DNA from: JAWXCE01 sp034440495
Lineage (GTDB): Bacteria > Pseudomonadota > Alphaproteobacteria > Rhizobiales > Rhodomicrobiaceae
Assembly: GCA_034440495.1 (NCBI GenBank)
Contig: JAWXCE010000034.1
Span: 4,957-68,956 of the forward strand
Direction of reading: 5' to 3'
DNA length: 64,000 nt
Shown here: positions 25,805-35,239 of the stretch, piece after piece
How positions within the stretch are numbered: position 1 is the first letter of the stretch
Layout of the letters: every line of letters begins with the position of its first letter
The notes under the pieces: generated by a model
What the model was told of the DNA's origin: nothing
Seen by the model: only the letters and a program-made list of their open reading frames with translations
Databases searched by the model: none
Translations under genes and position numbers: made by a program

Positions 25805-27444
25805 GCGAGAAAGGACAAAAACAGGCTGTTATCTACTGCCGCGTATCAAACGCAAAACAGGTTCGTGAGGGCGACGGCCTTAACTCGCAAGAAACCCGCT
25901 GACGCGAGTTTGCCAAGGGCAAAAACTACACCGTATTGCAGACCTTCAAGGACGATGTGTCCGGCAAACTGACCCAGCGTCCGGCTATGAAGGCAATGCT
26001 CGCGTTCTTGAAGAGCCGCCGGAGCGGCGGCACGGTCGTTATTATCGACGATGTGTCGCGCCTGGCGCGCGGTATCGCGGCGCATCTCGAACTCCGGGCG
26101 TCCATCGCCAAAGCCGGTGGGATTCTCGAATCCCCTTCCATCGAGTTTGGCGACGATTCCGACTCGCAATTGGTCGAGCATCTTCTCGCCAGCGTCTCCC
26201 AGCATCAGCGCCAGAAAAACGGCGAGCAGACCAAAAACAGAATGCGGGCGCGTATTCTGAACGGGTATTGGGTGTTTAAGGCTCCGAGTGGATATCTCTA
26301 CCAGCGCGTGTCCGGCCAAGGGCGCGTGCTTATCAGGGATGACAAAGTTTCCTGTGTCATCGAGGAAGCCCTAGAGGGGTTCGCTTCGGGACGGTTCGAC
26401 ACGCAGGCGGATGTGGCGCGGTTTTTACAAGATCATCCTTTGTATACCAAGGACGCCAGCGGGCTGGTTCGCCGCCAGCGCGTGGCCGATCTGTTGCGAT
26501 CCCCCGTCTATGCCGGTTATGTCGAGGCTCCGGATTGGGGCGTGAGCCTCAGGAAGGGGCAGCATGAGGGTTTGATTGGGTTCGAAGTGTTCCAGAAGAA
26601 CCAGGATCGTTTGAATGGAGTGAACAGGACGCCCAAGCGGTCCAATCTCAATGAGGGATTTCCGCTTCGCGGCTATGTCTGCTGCGCGGTGTGCGAGACG
26701 CCGTATACATCCTGTTGGTCTACGGGGTCGCACGGGCGATATCCTTATTATCTGTGCCAGAAGCGCGGCTGCGAAATGTACGGCAAATCCATCCGGCGGG
26801 ACGATCTCGAAGGCGCGTTCGAGGCTTTGCTTCTAACGGTCAAGCCAAGCGCGAGCCTATTCAAGGTCGCCCGCGCGATGTTTGAAGAGCTATGGGATCG
26901 TCGTATGTCTCAAGGCAAGGTTCAAGCCAAAGCGCTGGCGTCCCAACTTGCCAAGATCGAAAAGCAGGTCGCGCAATTGCTGGAGCGGGTAATGGATGCC
27001 CGGGTGCCAACCGTCATCGCAGCCTATGAAAACAAAATTGAAGCTCTGGAAAAAAGCAAGCTGTTGATTTGTGAAAAACTAGGCTCGCAAGGCGCTCCGA
27101 AAAGCACATTCGAGAAATCGCTAGAACGAGCCATGGAGTTTTTGTCAAACCCTTGGAATCTCTGGAGTTCCGGGCGATTGGAGGACCGTCGCACGGTGCT
27201 TAAACTCGTGTTTGCCAAGCCTTTGTATTACAACAAGAATACAGGCTATCGAACGGCTGATTTATCGTTGCCGTTCAAGATGTTAGGCCAGAATATACAC
27301 GGTGAAAACCTGATGGTGCGGTCAAGAGGACTCGAACCTCCACGGGTTGCCCCACAGCGACCTCAACGCTGCGCGTCTACCAATTCCGCCATGACCGCAT
27401 ACGATAAAACACTCCTCTTAAAGGGCATTTTGAATCGAGAATGA
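25801..27444 (+). pseudogene. Large serine recombinase (island integrase) with in-frame TGA at codon 34
   Basis: The N-terminal resolvase domain starts VIYCRVSNAKQVREGDGLNS with catalytic Ser16, then stops at TGA 25900-25902, where homologues have Cys (SQETR-C-REFA). The same frame continues without another lesion through the resolvase core (VIIDDVSRLARG), the recombinase domain (ADLLRSPVYAGYVEAPDWGV), the zinc ribbon (CCAVCETPYTSCW, then CQKRGC) and a coiled coil to 27444. A TTG at 25936 could start the rest, but that product lacks the catalytic Ser. The last ~40 codons run antisense through tRNA-Leu, so the true stop may once have been elsewhere. It is probably inactive. Confidence 0.85.
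27314..27398 (-). tRNA. tRNA-Leu(GAG)
   Basis: Minus-strand cloverleaf: acceptor GCGGTCA with TGACCGC, D-arm AATTGGTAGAC, anticodon stem CAGCG/CGCTG around loop TTGAGGT (anticodon GAG), long variable arm, T-arm GAGGTTCGAGTCCTC and encoded CCA (27314-27316). The island recombinase frame ends across it on the opposite strand, and its 3' end is the likely attachment site. Confidence 0.95.
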
Positions 27445-27694
27445 TGTGGTATCAAAGCTAGTCGCCCAATGCAAGCGGATGACTTGCTGACTAGAGGCAA
27501 TTGCCGATATCCGCTGGTCCGCCGCAAACAGTGGCGAACCAGCCGGACAATCGATCGCAAAACAAACGGGCCGCTAGACTTTACGCGGTGCAAGGTCGTC
27601 TAGCCGCCCTTACGCGGGACACAAGCTAGACTATGATGCGATGGAGTTACAATTCGGTAAAGTAAACCAAAGCTACTGAAAGTTATCTCATAAA

Positions 27695-28342
27695 ATGCCG
27701 CGTTTCGATATTCCGTTGTCGGGTTGGGCTATCAGCGTGGCGCCGGTCGGTTACCAGGAAGCGGTTGCCGCCATGGAGCTTCGAGCCGACGCTATTGCGA
27801 ACGGTGCCGCTCCCGAGCTGATCTGGCTGTTGGAGCATCCGCCGCTCTACACAGCTGGCACAAGCGCCAACCCAGCGGACTTGATCGACGGGCGCTTTCC
27901 CGTATATAAGACAGGGCGCGGCGGACAATATACCTATCACGGCCCGGGTCAGCGTATCGCCTACGTGATGTTAGACCTGAATAGGCGCGGCCGCGATGTG
28001 CGCGCTTTTGTGGCTACGCTGCAAAATGTTGTTATCTCGGCGCTGGCGGAGTTCGGAGTGCGCGGTGAAGCGCGCGAGGACCGCCCCGGCGTGTGGGTGG
28101 CTTGCGACGGGCGCGAGGATAAAATTGCCGCCATCGGGGTGCGCGTGCGGCGATGGGTGACATTTCACGGCCTAAGCGTAAACGTCGCGCCCGACCTATC
28201 GCATTACGCCGGGATCGTGCCGTGCGGCCTCCGCGAGCACGGCGTCACAAGCTTGCACGCGCTTGGCGTTTCCGCCACGATGCCCGAGTTCGACAACGCG
28301 TTGCACCGCGCCTTCAACGCTATTCTTGTGTTTGGCAACTAA
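27695..28342 (+). CDS. lipB: Octanoyltransferase (lipoate biosynthesis)
   Basis: LipB moves the octanoyl group from acyl carrier protein to the lipoyl domains of 2-oxoacid dehydrogenases and the glycine cleavage H protein. The signatures are complete: GRGGQYTYHGPGQRIAYVML, DKIAAIGVRV (catalytic Lys) and SHYAGIVPCG (catalytic Cys). Length of 215 residues is normal. The ATG at 27695 leads directly into the family N-terminus. It stands just outside the island, with a 250-base gap to the tRNA holding no gene. LipA is not in the window. Confidence 0.93.
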   Translation: MPRFDIPLSGWAISVAPVGYQEAVAAMELRADAIANGAAPELIWLLEHPPLYTAGTSANPADLIDGRFPVYKTGRGGQYTYHGPGQRIAYVMLDLNRRGRDVRAFVATLQNVVISALAEFGVRGEAREDRPGVWVACDGREDKIAAIGVRVRRWVTFHGLSVNVAPDLSHYAGIVPCGLREHGVTSLHALGVSATMPEFDNALHRAFNAILVFGN

Positions 28343-28640
28343 AGATTAAAACAATTCCTGAGTTTACTTTAGAGTTAATTGCTTTGGACCCCGAAGCAAA
28401 GGCTTTGCAACCATTTCAGTGGGCGGAACCCGAGATCGGACGTCGGCACAAGATCGGCGGTCAACCAACATTTGTGCAAAAACTGAAACGCCGTTTTGTA
28501 TTCATTGTCACACAAGAATGAGTTTTTACGCCCAGCTTGACTCGCTAAGCGATGAATACCAGCTTGGCGACTACGGTATGGTTTACATATTTATTTGTTT
28601 TGATTGTTTCTCGACGCATTCGTTTATTCAGTCTAATTAG
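28343..28640 (+). pseudogene. Zinc-ribbon-like protein (DUF1963/YwqG-like tail), frameshifted
   Basis: Two overlapping frames are needed for one sensible protein. The first reads LELIALDPEAKALQPFQWAE, then IGGQPTFVQ. After a frame change in the A-run near 28480 the other continues ETPFCIHCHTRMSFYAQLDS and VYIFICFDCF. Two CxxC pairs flanking an FxAQLDS core resemble the end of DUF1963/YwqG-type proteins. No start codon is obvious, so it is probably a remnant. Confidence 0.45.
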
Positions 28641-28646
28641 CAACTG

Positions 28647-29339
28647 CTAAAACCGGTAGCCGAAGTGTTTAATTTCGGGCGCGTACCAGTCGGCGACGAT
28701 AGCGCGAGTCTCGTCCGTGTAAAAGTCGCGATAAGGGCGCTGGTCGCCGCTGCGGTATTGGCCTTTGGCGCGGGGTAAATTGAGCGGCTGGATGATGCCG
28801 ACCTGCGCCAGCGCCTTCGCCACATCCTCCGCCAGATTGTCGAACTGGCAGACGAAATCCGCCTCCACCTTGCCGTCAATCGAGTAAACATGGAAGTTTT
28901 TCAGCCGCGCGATGCGCTCCTCGCTCATGAACTCCTCCACCGTTATGTCGGCGCGGCGTTTCTTGCGCTTGCGGTATTTGTAAAGCGAAATCTGCCGATC
29001 CCACGGGTTTCGCTCCACCGAGAATTTGAAATACGACTTCCAGACCTGCTCGCCTATCTCCGCGCGGATTTTCTCCGCCGGCATATGATGCCAGAAGCGC
29101 GCACGATTGGTGCGATCCTTGTACAAATTCAGCGGTCGCAACATGGTTTTGTACCATGGAACGTTCGGCAGCCGCCAATGCTGTGGCCCCCTTCCCTGAC
29201 GCAGATGCTCGTCCGTGCTGCTTACCGGCGTGATAATGTCGTCCGGCCCGCAAAAGGACGAGAGCGCGCATTCGATGCTCGTGCCCGCCGTTTTCTGGGT
29301 TTTCAGGAAAATGAACTTGTGCTCATGGCAGACAATCAT
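28647..29339 (-). CDS. Sulfotransferase family protein, copy 1
   Basis: This 230-residue cytosolic sulfotransferase-like protein carries the PAPS 5'-phosphosulfate loop KTQKTAGTSIE (residues ~13-23) and the 3'-phosphate motif VERNPWDRQIS (~108-118). Members move sulfate from PAPS to hydroxyls of carbohydrates or lipids. It is the last gene of the operon, 8 bases after copy 2, and shares the same layout (MIV.H.HKFIFLKT start, GPDDIITPVS, YRDFYTDETRAIVADWYAPE end) with copies 2 and 3. The sulfated product is unknown. A surface polysaccharide or sulfolipid is most likely given the co-transcribed sulfatase. Confidence 0.8.
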   Translation of the reverse strand: MIVCHEHKFIFLKTQKTAGTSIECALSSFCGPDDIITPVSSTDEHLRQGRGPQHWRLPNVPWYKTMLRPLNLYKDRTNRARFWHHMPAEKIRAEIGEQVWKSYFKFSVERNPWDRQISLYKYRKRKKRRADITVEEFMSEERIARLKNFHVYSIDGKVEADFVCQFDNLAEDVAKALAQVGIIQPLNLPRAKGQYRSGDQRPYRDFYTDETRAIVADWYAPEIKHFGYRF

Positions 29340-29347
29340 GGCGGGCC

Positions 29348-30037
29348 TTAAAACTCATATCCCATGGCTTCAATTTCTCGCGCGTACCAGCGGGCGACGA
29401 TGGCGCGGGTTTCTCCATTATAATAATCGCGGTAATGGCGGCGCTCCGTTTTGCGCGCCCCGCCTTTCGCGCGCGGCAGCGTCACCTCGCCAGATACGCC
29501 CGCCTGTTCCAGCGCAGACTTCACCTCGGCGCGCAAATCTTCGTAGCGGCAAACCCTATCCACCGCCACCGCGCCGTCAAGCGAATACATATAAAAGTTA
29601 TTGCCCCGCGCCAGGTCTTCGCGGCGCATGAACTCGTTGAATGGGAGACGCGCCGCATCATCCCGTTGGCGCCAATAGTAAATCGATACCTGCCTATCCC
29701 ACGGATTGCGCTCAACGGTAAATTTGTAGTACTTCCGCCAAATCTCGTTCCCGACGCGCGCTTTAATTTCATCGGCTGGCATGTGATTATAGTAATGCCC
29801 CTTGTGTTTGCGGCCCTTGAACATGCCGAGCTTCCGGCCCGCGCTTTTCCACCACGGATTAACGTTTACATTCCAATTCTGCGGGCCTCGCCCGAGCCGC
29901 AGCGCCTCGTCCACCTTGCTGACCGGCGTGATGATGTCGTCCGGCCCGCAAAAGGCCGAAAGCCCGCACTCAACGCTCGTGCCAGCCGTCTTGCCAGTCT
30001 TGATGAAAATGAACTTATGCGCGTGGCTAACAATCAT
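29348..30037 (-). CDS. Sulfotransferase family protein, copy 2
   Basis: This is a paralogue of its neighbours. It has the PAPS loop KTGKTAGTSVE and the 3'-phosphate motif VERNPWDRQVS, and ends WYAREIEAMGYEF. The ATG at 30037 is chosen because it gives MIVSHAHKFIFIKTGKTAGT, aligning with the starts of both siblings, and lies 4 bases after the stop of copy 3. Longer in-frame starts would intrude into copy 3. The substrate region between the two PAPS motifs differs most among the copies (basic RKLGMFKGRKHKG here), so acceptor choice may differ. Confidence 0.8.
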   Translation of the reverse strand: MIVSHAHKFIFIKTGKTAGTSVECGLSAFCGPDDIITPVSKVDEALRLGRGPQNWNVNVNPWWKSAGRKLGMFKGRKHKGHYYNHMPADEIKARVGNEIWRKYYKFTVERNPWDRQVSIYYWRQRDDAARLPFNEFMRREDLARGNNFYMYSLDGAVAVDRVCRYEDLRAEVKSALEQAGVSGEVTLPRAKGGARKTERRHYRDYYNGETRAIVARWYAREIEAMGYEF

Positions 30038-30041
30038 CGGC

Positions 30042-30728
30042 TCAATACTCATAGCCGACGGCTTTGATTTCCGGCGCGTACCAGTCGGCCACGATCGCCT
30101 GCGTTTCGTCATCGTAGTATTCTCGATAATGCCTGCCGCCGCCCGCTACGGTTTTCGTCCTCGGGAGCGTTAGCGTCTGATGAACCCCAACCGTTACAAG
30201 GGCTTCGGCCAGATTTTCTGCTAGCGTTTCGTACTGGACCAGAAAGTCCACGGCAAGCGCATCGCCGATCATAAAAATCTCGTGGTTATTGCGCCGCGCA
30301 CCACGCTCCTTAGACATGAACTGAGCGAAGCTTGGAGGCTTGGGCAGATTTTTCGTCCGCCATCGATAGAAGGAGACCTGCCGATCCCAAGGGTTGCGGC
30401 TGATGGCGAATTTGAAATAGCGGCCCCAGACATCGCTGCCGAGTTGATCGCGCACCTCGGCTGCTGTCATGTGATTGTAGTAGTGGCCCCGATGCTTGCG
30501 GCCCTTCTGGAAAAATCCCATTGCCCGCAGTGTATTTTTCCAATGCGGATTGAAGTTTACATCCCAGTTTTGCGGCCCGCGACCCTGACGCTTGGCTTCA
30601 TCCTGCTCGCTGACCGGGGTGATGATGTCGTCCGGCCCGCACAACGCGGAAAGCGCACATTCAACGCTGGTGCCGGCCGTCTTGCGCGTTTTAAGAAATA
30701 TGAACTTGTGCTGATGACTAACGATCAT
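30042..30728 (-). CDS. Sulfotransferase family protein, copy 3
   Basis: This is the first of the three tandem sulfotransferases, overlapping the sulfatase stop by 4 bases (ATGA, 30725-30728). It has the PAPS loop KTRKTAGTSVE and 3'-phosphate motif ISRNPWDRQVS. Its central segment (MGFFQKGRKHRGHYYNHM) is close to copy 2. The product is 228 residues and ends WYAPEIKAVGYEY. Tight coupling to the sulfatase argues that the enzymes act on the same class of molecule. Confidence 0.8.
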   Translation of the reverse strand: MIVSHQHKFIFLKTRKTAGTSVECALSALCGPDDIITPVSEQDEAKRQGRGPQNWDVNFNPHWKNTLRAMGFFQKGRKHRGHYYNHMTAAEVRDQLGSDVWGRYFKFAISRNPWDRQVSFYRWRTKNLPKPPSFAQFMSKERGARRNNHEIFMIGDALAVDFLVQYETLAENLAEALVTVGVHQTLTLPRTKTVAGGGRHYREYYDDETQAIVADWYAPEIKAVGYEY

Positions 30729-32170
30729 GAAGGCGGTTTAGCATCCGCCGCAACTGGCTGCAACTCAGCCTTTGGCGTTTCATTGCAAGAAGCGCCAGCG
30801 CATGAGCGCAAATGGTTAAGGGCAGCCTTATGGGCTGCTACATCGCCTTCGAACTCCGAATCGGTAACCAGGTTTTTAAGCTGGTGCGGATCCTTGGTCA
30901 TGTCAAAATACTCCTTACTCGCCCAGATTACGCCATCCCGTTCGAAATAAACGGAGTTGGCGCCGCGAACGCCAATGAATGCGTTGCTCGTACTAGCGAA
31001 CGTCTCTGGAAATATTTGGATAAGAACATGGTTGCGAAGCTGGGCTTGCTCGCCTGATAAAAGGGGCAGTAGGGACACGCCATCGACGTTATTCGGGGTT
31101 TTCAAGCCCGCATAATCCAAAATTGTCGGTGCGAGGTCAATATTGGCGACAAGGGCGTCGTTGGTGCGTTTAGTCTGGTTTCTCCCATCAAAAACGACCA
31201 TGCCAACGCGTATAGACTCATCATATGGGCTCCGTTTGTCGGTAATTTGGTGTTCGCCCCAATGAAAACCGTTATCACTCAAGAAGATGATGACCGTATT
31301 CTCAAGTTTGTTGATTGTGATCAAAGTATCGACAATTTTTTCTACAGCCTCATCAACAGCAAGCAAGGCTTGCAACATGCTCTTTCGCAGAGCGTCGATC
31401 TTAGCGATCCGATTTGCGGACAGCGTGCGACCGCCTTTAGACCACCATTTACGATCCCAAAACCCTTTATCACTAACATTGAAAGACGATGGACGGTGCG
31501 GCGCTAGGTCAGCGAAGGCTTGCTCGTGACGCCGCGCTGGGACTGCTGGGCGATGCGGCGCATTTGGCGTCCACATAAGGAAGAAAGGCTCATCGCCATT
31601 GTCAGCCGATTTAATGAAGTCCACCGCCTTTACCGCCAGTACGTCCGTCGAATAATCCGCCTCCGCAGACCCGTAAATCAATGGGTCTTTCAATACGCCA
31701 TCAATAAAATTACTCAGTTTATAGTTGTAGTAGTGGCGTTTACCGAATGCTTGGAATGTATCCCAGCCGGGGGGAATATAACCAAAAGAGTAACCATTCA
31801 AATACTTTCCGATCAAACCTGTTTTGTAACCGCCAGTCTTTAGCCAGGTAGCTAGTGTTTGACTGTCTCGTTTGTCTAATTCTCTCGTAAATTCTTTCTC
31901 ATTCTGGCGAACCCCATGATTGTGCGCGTATTGGCCGGTGAGAATGGTCGCACGGGACGGGCAACAGGTGGGCGTCGTGATAATCGCGTTGGTGAACGAT
32001 GTCCCACGCTGCACAAGCAGTTCGTTGAGCTTTGGCATGTATGCGAGGGTATCGGCGCGCTGATCATCGGTTACAATCAGAATGATATTTGGTTTTTTAT
32101 CCTGGGCTGCGGTGCGATCCCCGAATACGCAGATCAGCGCGACAATCGCGAATATTGCCGAGAATTTCAT
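30725..32170 (-). CDS. Secreted type I sulfatase
   Basis: This 481-residue arylsulfatase-family enzyme has a signal peptide (to about residue 22, ending TAAQ), so it acts in the periplasm or outside. The N-terminal metal motif is IILIVTDDQRADT. The active-site sequence is TCCPSRATILTG, in which the first Cys of CxPSR is converted to formylglycine. Further metal-site motifs are LIGKYLNGY and LSDNGFHWGEH. It releases sulfate from a sulfated sugar or other ester. It heads the minus-strand operon with three sulfotransferases. The formylglycine-generating enzyme is not in this window. Confidence 0.9.
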   Translation of the reverse strand: MKFSAIFAIVALICVFGDRTAAQDKKPNIILIVTDDQRADTLAYMPKLNELLVQRGTSFTNAIITTPTCCPSRATILTGQYAHNHGVRQNEKEFTRELDKRDSQTLATWLKTGGYKTGLIGKYLNGYSFGYIPPGWDTFQAFGKRHYYNYKLSNFIDGVLKDPLIYGSAEADYSTDVLAVKAVDFIKSADNGDEPFFLMWTPNAPHRPAVPARRHEQAFADLAPHRPSSFNVSDKGFWDRKWWSKGGRTLSANRIAKIDALRKSMLQALLAVDEAVEKIVDTLITINKLENTVIIFLSDNGFHWGEHQITDKRSPYDESIRVGMVVFDGRNQTKRTNDALVANIDLAPTILDYAGLKTPNNVDGVSLLPLLSGEQAQLRNHVLIQIFPETFASTSNAFIGVRGANSVYFERDGVIWASKEYFDMTKDPHQLKNLVTDSEFEGDVAAHKAALNHLRSCAGASCNETPKAELQPVAADAKPPS

Positions 32171-32239
32171 TCTGTCTCCGTCAGCTACGTTTGCTAACGG
32201 TTACGATCGTACGCTCATCAACGCGAAATCACATTTCGG

Positions 32240-33772
<1,533 letters not shown>

Positions 33773-33814
33773 ATCTTATCCGAATGAGAATAACTTGCCC
33801 TTCGTGAGCTGCTC

Positions 33815-34228
33815 TTAGGCTTTCTTGAACTCGGGAATTTCAGACGATTGATAATTTTTTTGAGTTTTTCGAGCTTCTTCCGCCGCGACCTCGATAAGAG
33901 CAGACAAAAACCTCATCCCTGATCTGTCTGCCATTATCTTCATATCAAGCAGCGTTTCATGGAGATATAAAGCCGGATCGTTATTAGCTATTGGCCCGTG
34001 CAAATCACGCCGAAGCCGGACAACCGTTCTGAGATCGTTATGTGTGACAGGCTGGACTTTGCTTGCAGCGAGTGTCACAACAGCATGGGTCTCCCCAGCA
34101 AGGTTCACAAACTCAACCTCAAAGCCTTTTTCGTGTTCGTAAACGTGTACGACGCAGCCGATATCCCCAATCATCAAACCTTGTTCGGGCACGTCGGTGA
34201 CTAGCACTACTGTGTCATGCTCCTTCAT
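33815..34228 (-). CDS. DUF4926-domain protein with helical extension
   Basis: The first ~62 residues are a DUF4926 SH3-like barrel (HDTVVLVTDVPEQGLMIGDI, then GFEVEFVNLAGETHAVVTLA). The remaining ~75 residues are helical (YLHETLLDMKIMADRSGMRF). Its start overlaps the end of the DUF6883 gene by 14 bases, so the two are co-translated. Such pairs recur in bacteria. A toxin-immunity or toxin-antitoxin style role has been suggested by context in other genomes, as far as I recall, but is unproven. Confidence 0.65.
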   Translation of the reverse strand: MKEHDTVVLVTDVPEQGLMIGDIGCVVHVYEHEKGFEVEFVNLAGETHAVVTLAASKVQPVTHNDLRTVVRLRRDLHGPIANNDPALYLHETLLDMKIMADRSGMRFLSALIEVAAEEARKTQKNYQSSEIPEFKKA

Positions 34229-34574
34229 TTTCGATCCTTTGTTTCAAAGGGTATGCCGTGCTCAGACGTAGCTCGTTTTGACGCTCATCATAAATCCATA
34301 TTGATCGTATCAGCGGAGCGCGGCCATCCGGCGCTAGCAAATTTCCCTCTATTCTATACTTTTTTCCGAATTCTGTCTGTGTTTCAAATGCCTCCTCCTT
34401 TTGCGCGAGATTTATTAGAGCTTCCGCGAAAACACGCCATTCATGAGTTCGAAATCCGAGCGCTGAGAAAAACGCAGCTTTGTATCGACCAGATGGATGT
34501 GCCCCTGACAGCAAATAACCGCAGATTTTTTCGTTATGGACGACGGCTAATTCGACATAAGGGCATTTAGGCAT
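34215..34574 (-). CDS. DUF6883-like protein
   Basis: This 119-residue protein resembles DUF6883: KICGYLLSGAHPSGRYKAAF, then FSALGFRTHEWRVFAEALIN. The conserved HPxGRxKAxFFxxLGF core is plain. It then has a beta strand end (SIWIYDERQNELRLSTAYPL). It is the first gene of the two-gene unit with the DUF4926 protein. Function is not established. Confidence 0.6.
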   Translation of the reverse strand: MPKCPYVELAVVHNEKICGYLLSGAHPSGRYKAAFFSALGFRTHEWRVFAEALINLAQKEEAFETQTEFGKKYRIEGNLLAPDGRAPLIRSIWIYDERQNELRLSTAYPLKQRIENEGA

Positions 34575-34696
34575 AGAAATATCCGAATAAATTTAGAGTC
34601 AGGGTAAATACTCATACAGCTAATTTGTGCAACGGCAGGATCGAACATAACGCAAAGTCGCGCGTTCATGCAGCTTGTAACACCGGGAGAACGCAC

Positions 34697-35107
34697 ATGA
34701 CGCTAAAGATACCTCACAAGGCGATGATCGTGGTGGCGGATGGCACGGGGGCAAAATTCTTTCGCAATTCCGGGCGCGAGGACACGATTTCGCTCACAGC
34801 CGAGGGCGAGTTCAAGCCGTCCGATCTTGAAGGCGAAGGGCCTGCGGGAAAGCGCCCTCCCGAGTCGACGCTGCAGGAGACGGACGAGGCGACATTCGCC
34901 AAGTTGCTCGCCAACGAACTGTATCGGCGCGCGCACAAGGGCGACTTCGCGGCGCTCGTTCTCATCGCCGACCCGCAGACCCTGGGGCAAATTAGGCCGC
35001 TGTTGCATAAAGAGGTTCAGGATGCTTTGGTGGCCGAGATTGCCAAAACGCTCACAAATTCAACCACCGACGATATTGAGAAAACCTTGAGTAAAAGTGC
35101 GGAATGA
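34697..35107 (+). CDS. Host attachment family protein (baeRF-like)
   Basis: This 136-residue protein is of the group annotated as host-attachment proteins in Rhizobiales, related to bacterial eRF1-like baeRF domains. Signatures: ATG context GGGAGAACGCAC before the start, MIVVADGTGAKFFRNSGRED near the N-terminus, the linker DLEGEGPAGKRPPES, and ALVLIADPQTLGQIRPLLHK followed by EIAKTLTNSTTDDIEKTLSK. A role in translation-associated stress rather than attachment is suggested by the eRF1 relationship. The molecular function is unproven. Confidence 0.75.
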   Translation: MTLKIPHKAMIVVADGTGAKFFRNSGREDTISLTAEGEFKPSDLEGEGPAGKRPPESTLQETDEATFAKLLANELYRRAHKGDFAALVLIADPQTLGQIRPLLHKEVQDALVAEIAKTLTNSTTDDIEKTLSKSAE

Positions 35108-35239
35108 TAGCGCCAGATACATCTCCGCACAAATTGCATGCAGATAGTCGACGAAACGTGATGGCGTGTGACGTAATGTCTTAACGCGGGTGTGCGAAGG
35201 TGCAGCATTAGATATTTCCCCCCGGAGCCGCCCGCCGCT

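Larger units (their letters stand above)
13676..27313. mobile_element. Integrated mobilizable island at the 3' end of tRNA-Leu(GAG)
   Basis: This stretch holds mobC, a relaxase, two toxin-antitoxin loci (one broken), Fic, insertion sequence debris, several degraded genes and a serine recombinase whose gene ends in the tRNA. There are no VirB/Trb mating-pair genes and no full coupling protein, so it would need a helper for transfer. The right boundary is the tRNA 3' end. The left boundary is placed after the last readable codon of the broken response regulator and is approximate. A clear direct repeat of the tRNA end was not found at the left. Composition is uneven, with AT-rich gaps at 18375-18580, 19350-19600 and 21725-22075, unlike the flanks. 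Confidence 0.7.

Noticed and set aside
11921..25902. Three separate in-frame TGA codons (kinase, response regulator, recombinase) as a sign of TGA recoding
   Set aside because: TGA ends several intact genes in the window (for example nagZ, CPBP at 60747 and copy 3 of the sulfotransferases), no SECIS-like hairpin was found after the three sites, and the expected residues differ (Arg-like, Arg-like, Cys). Nonsense mutation is simpler.
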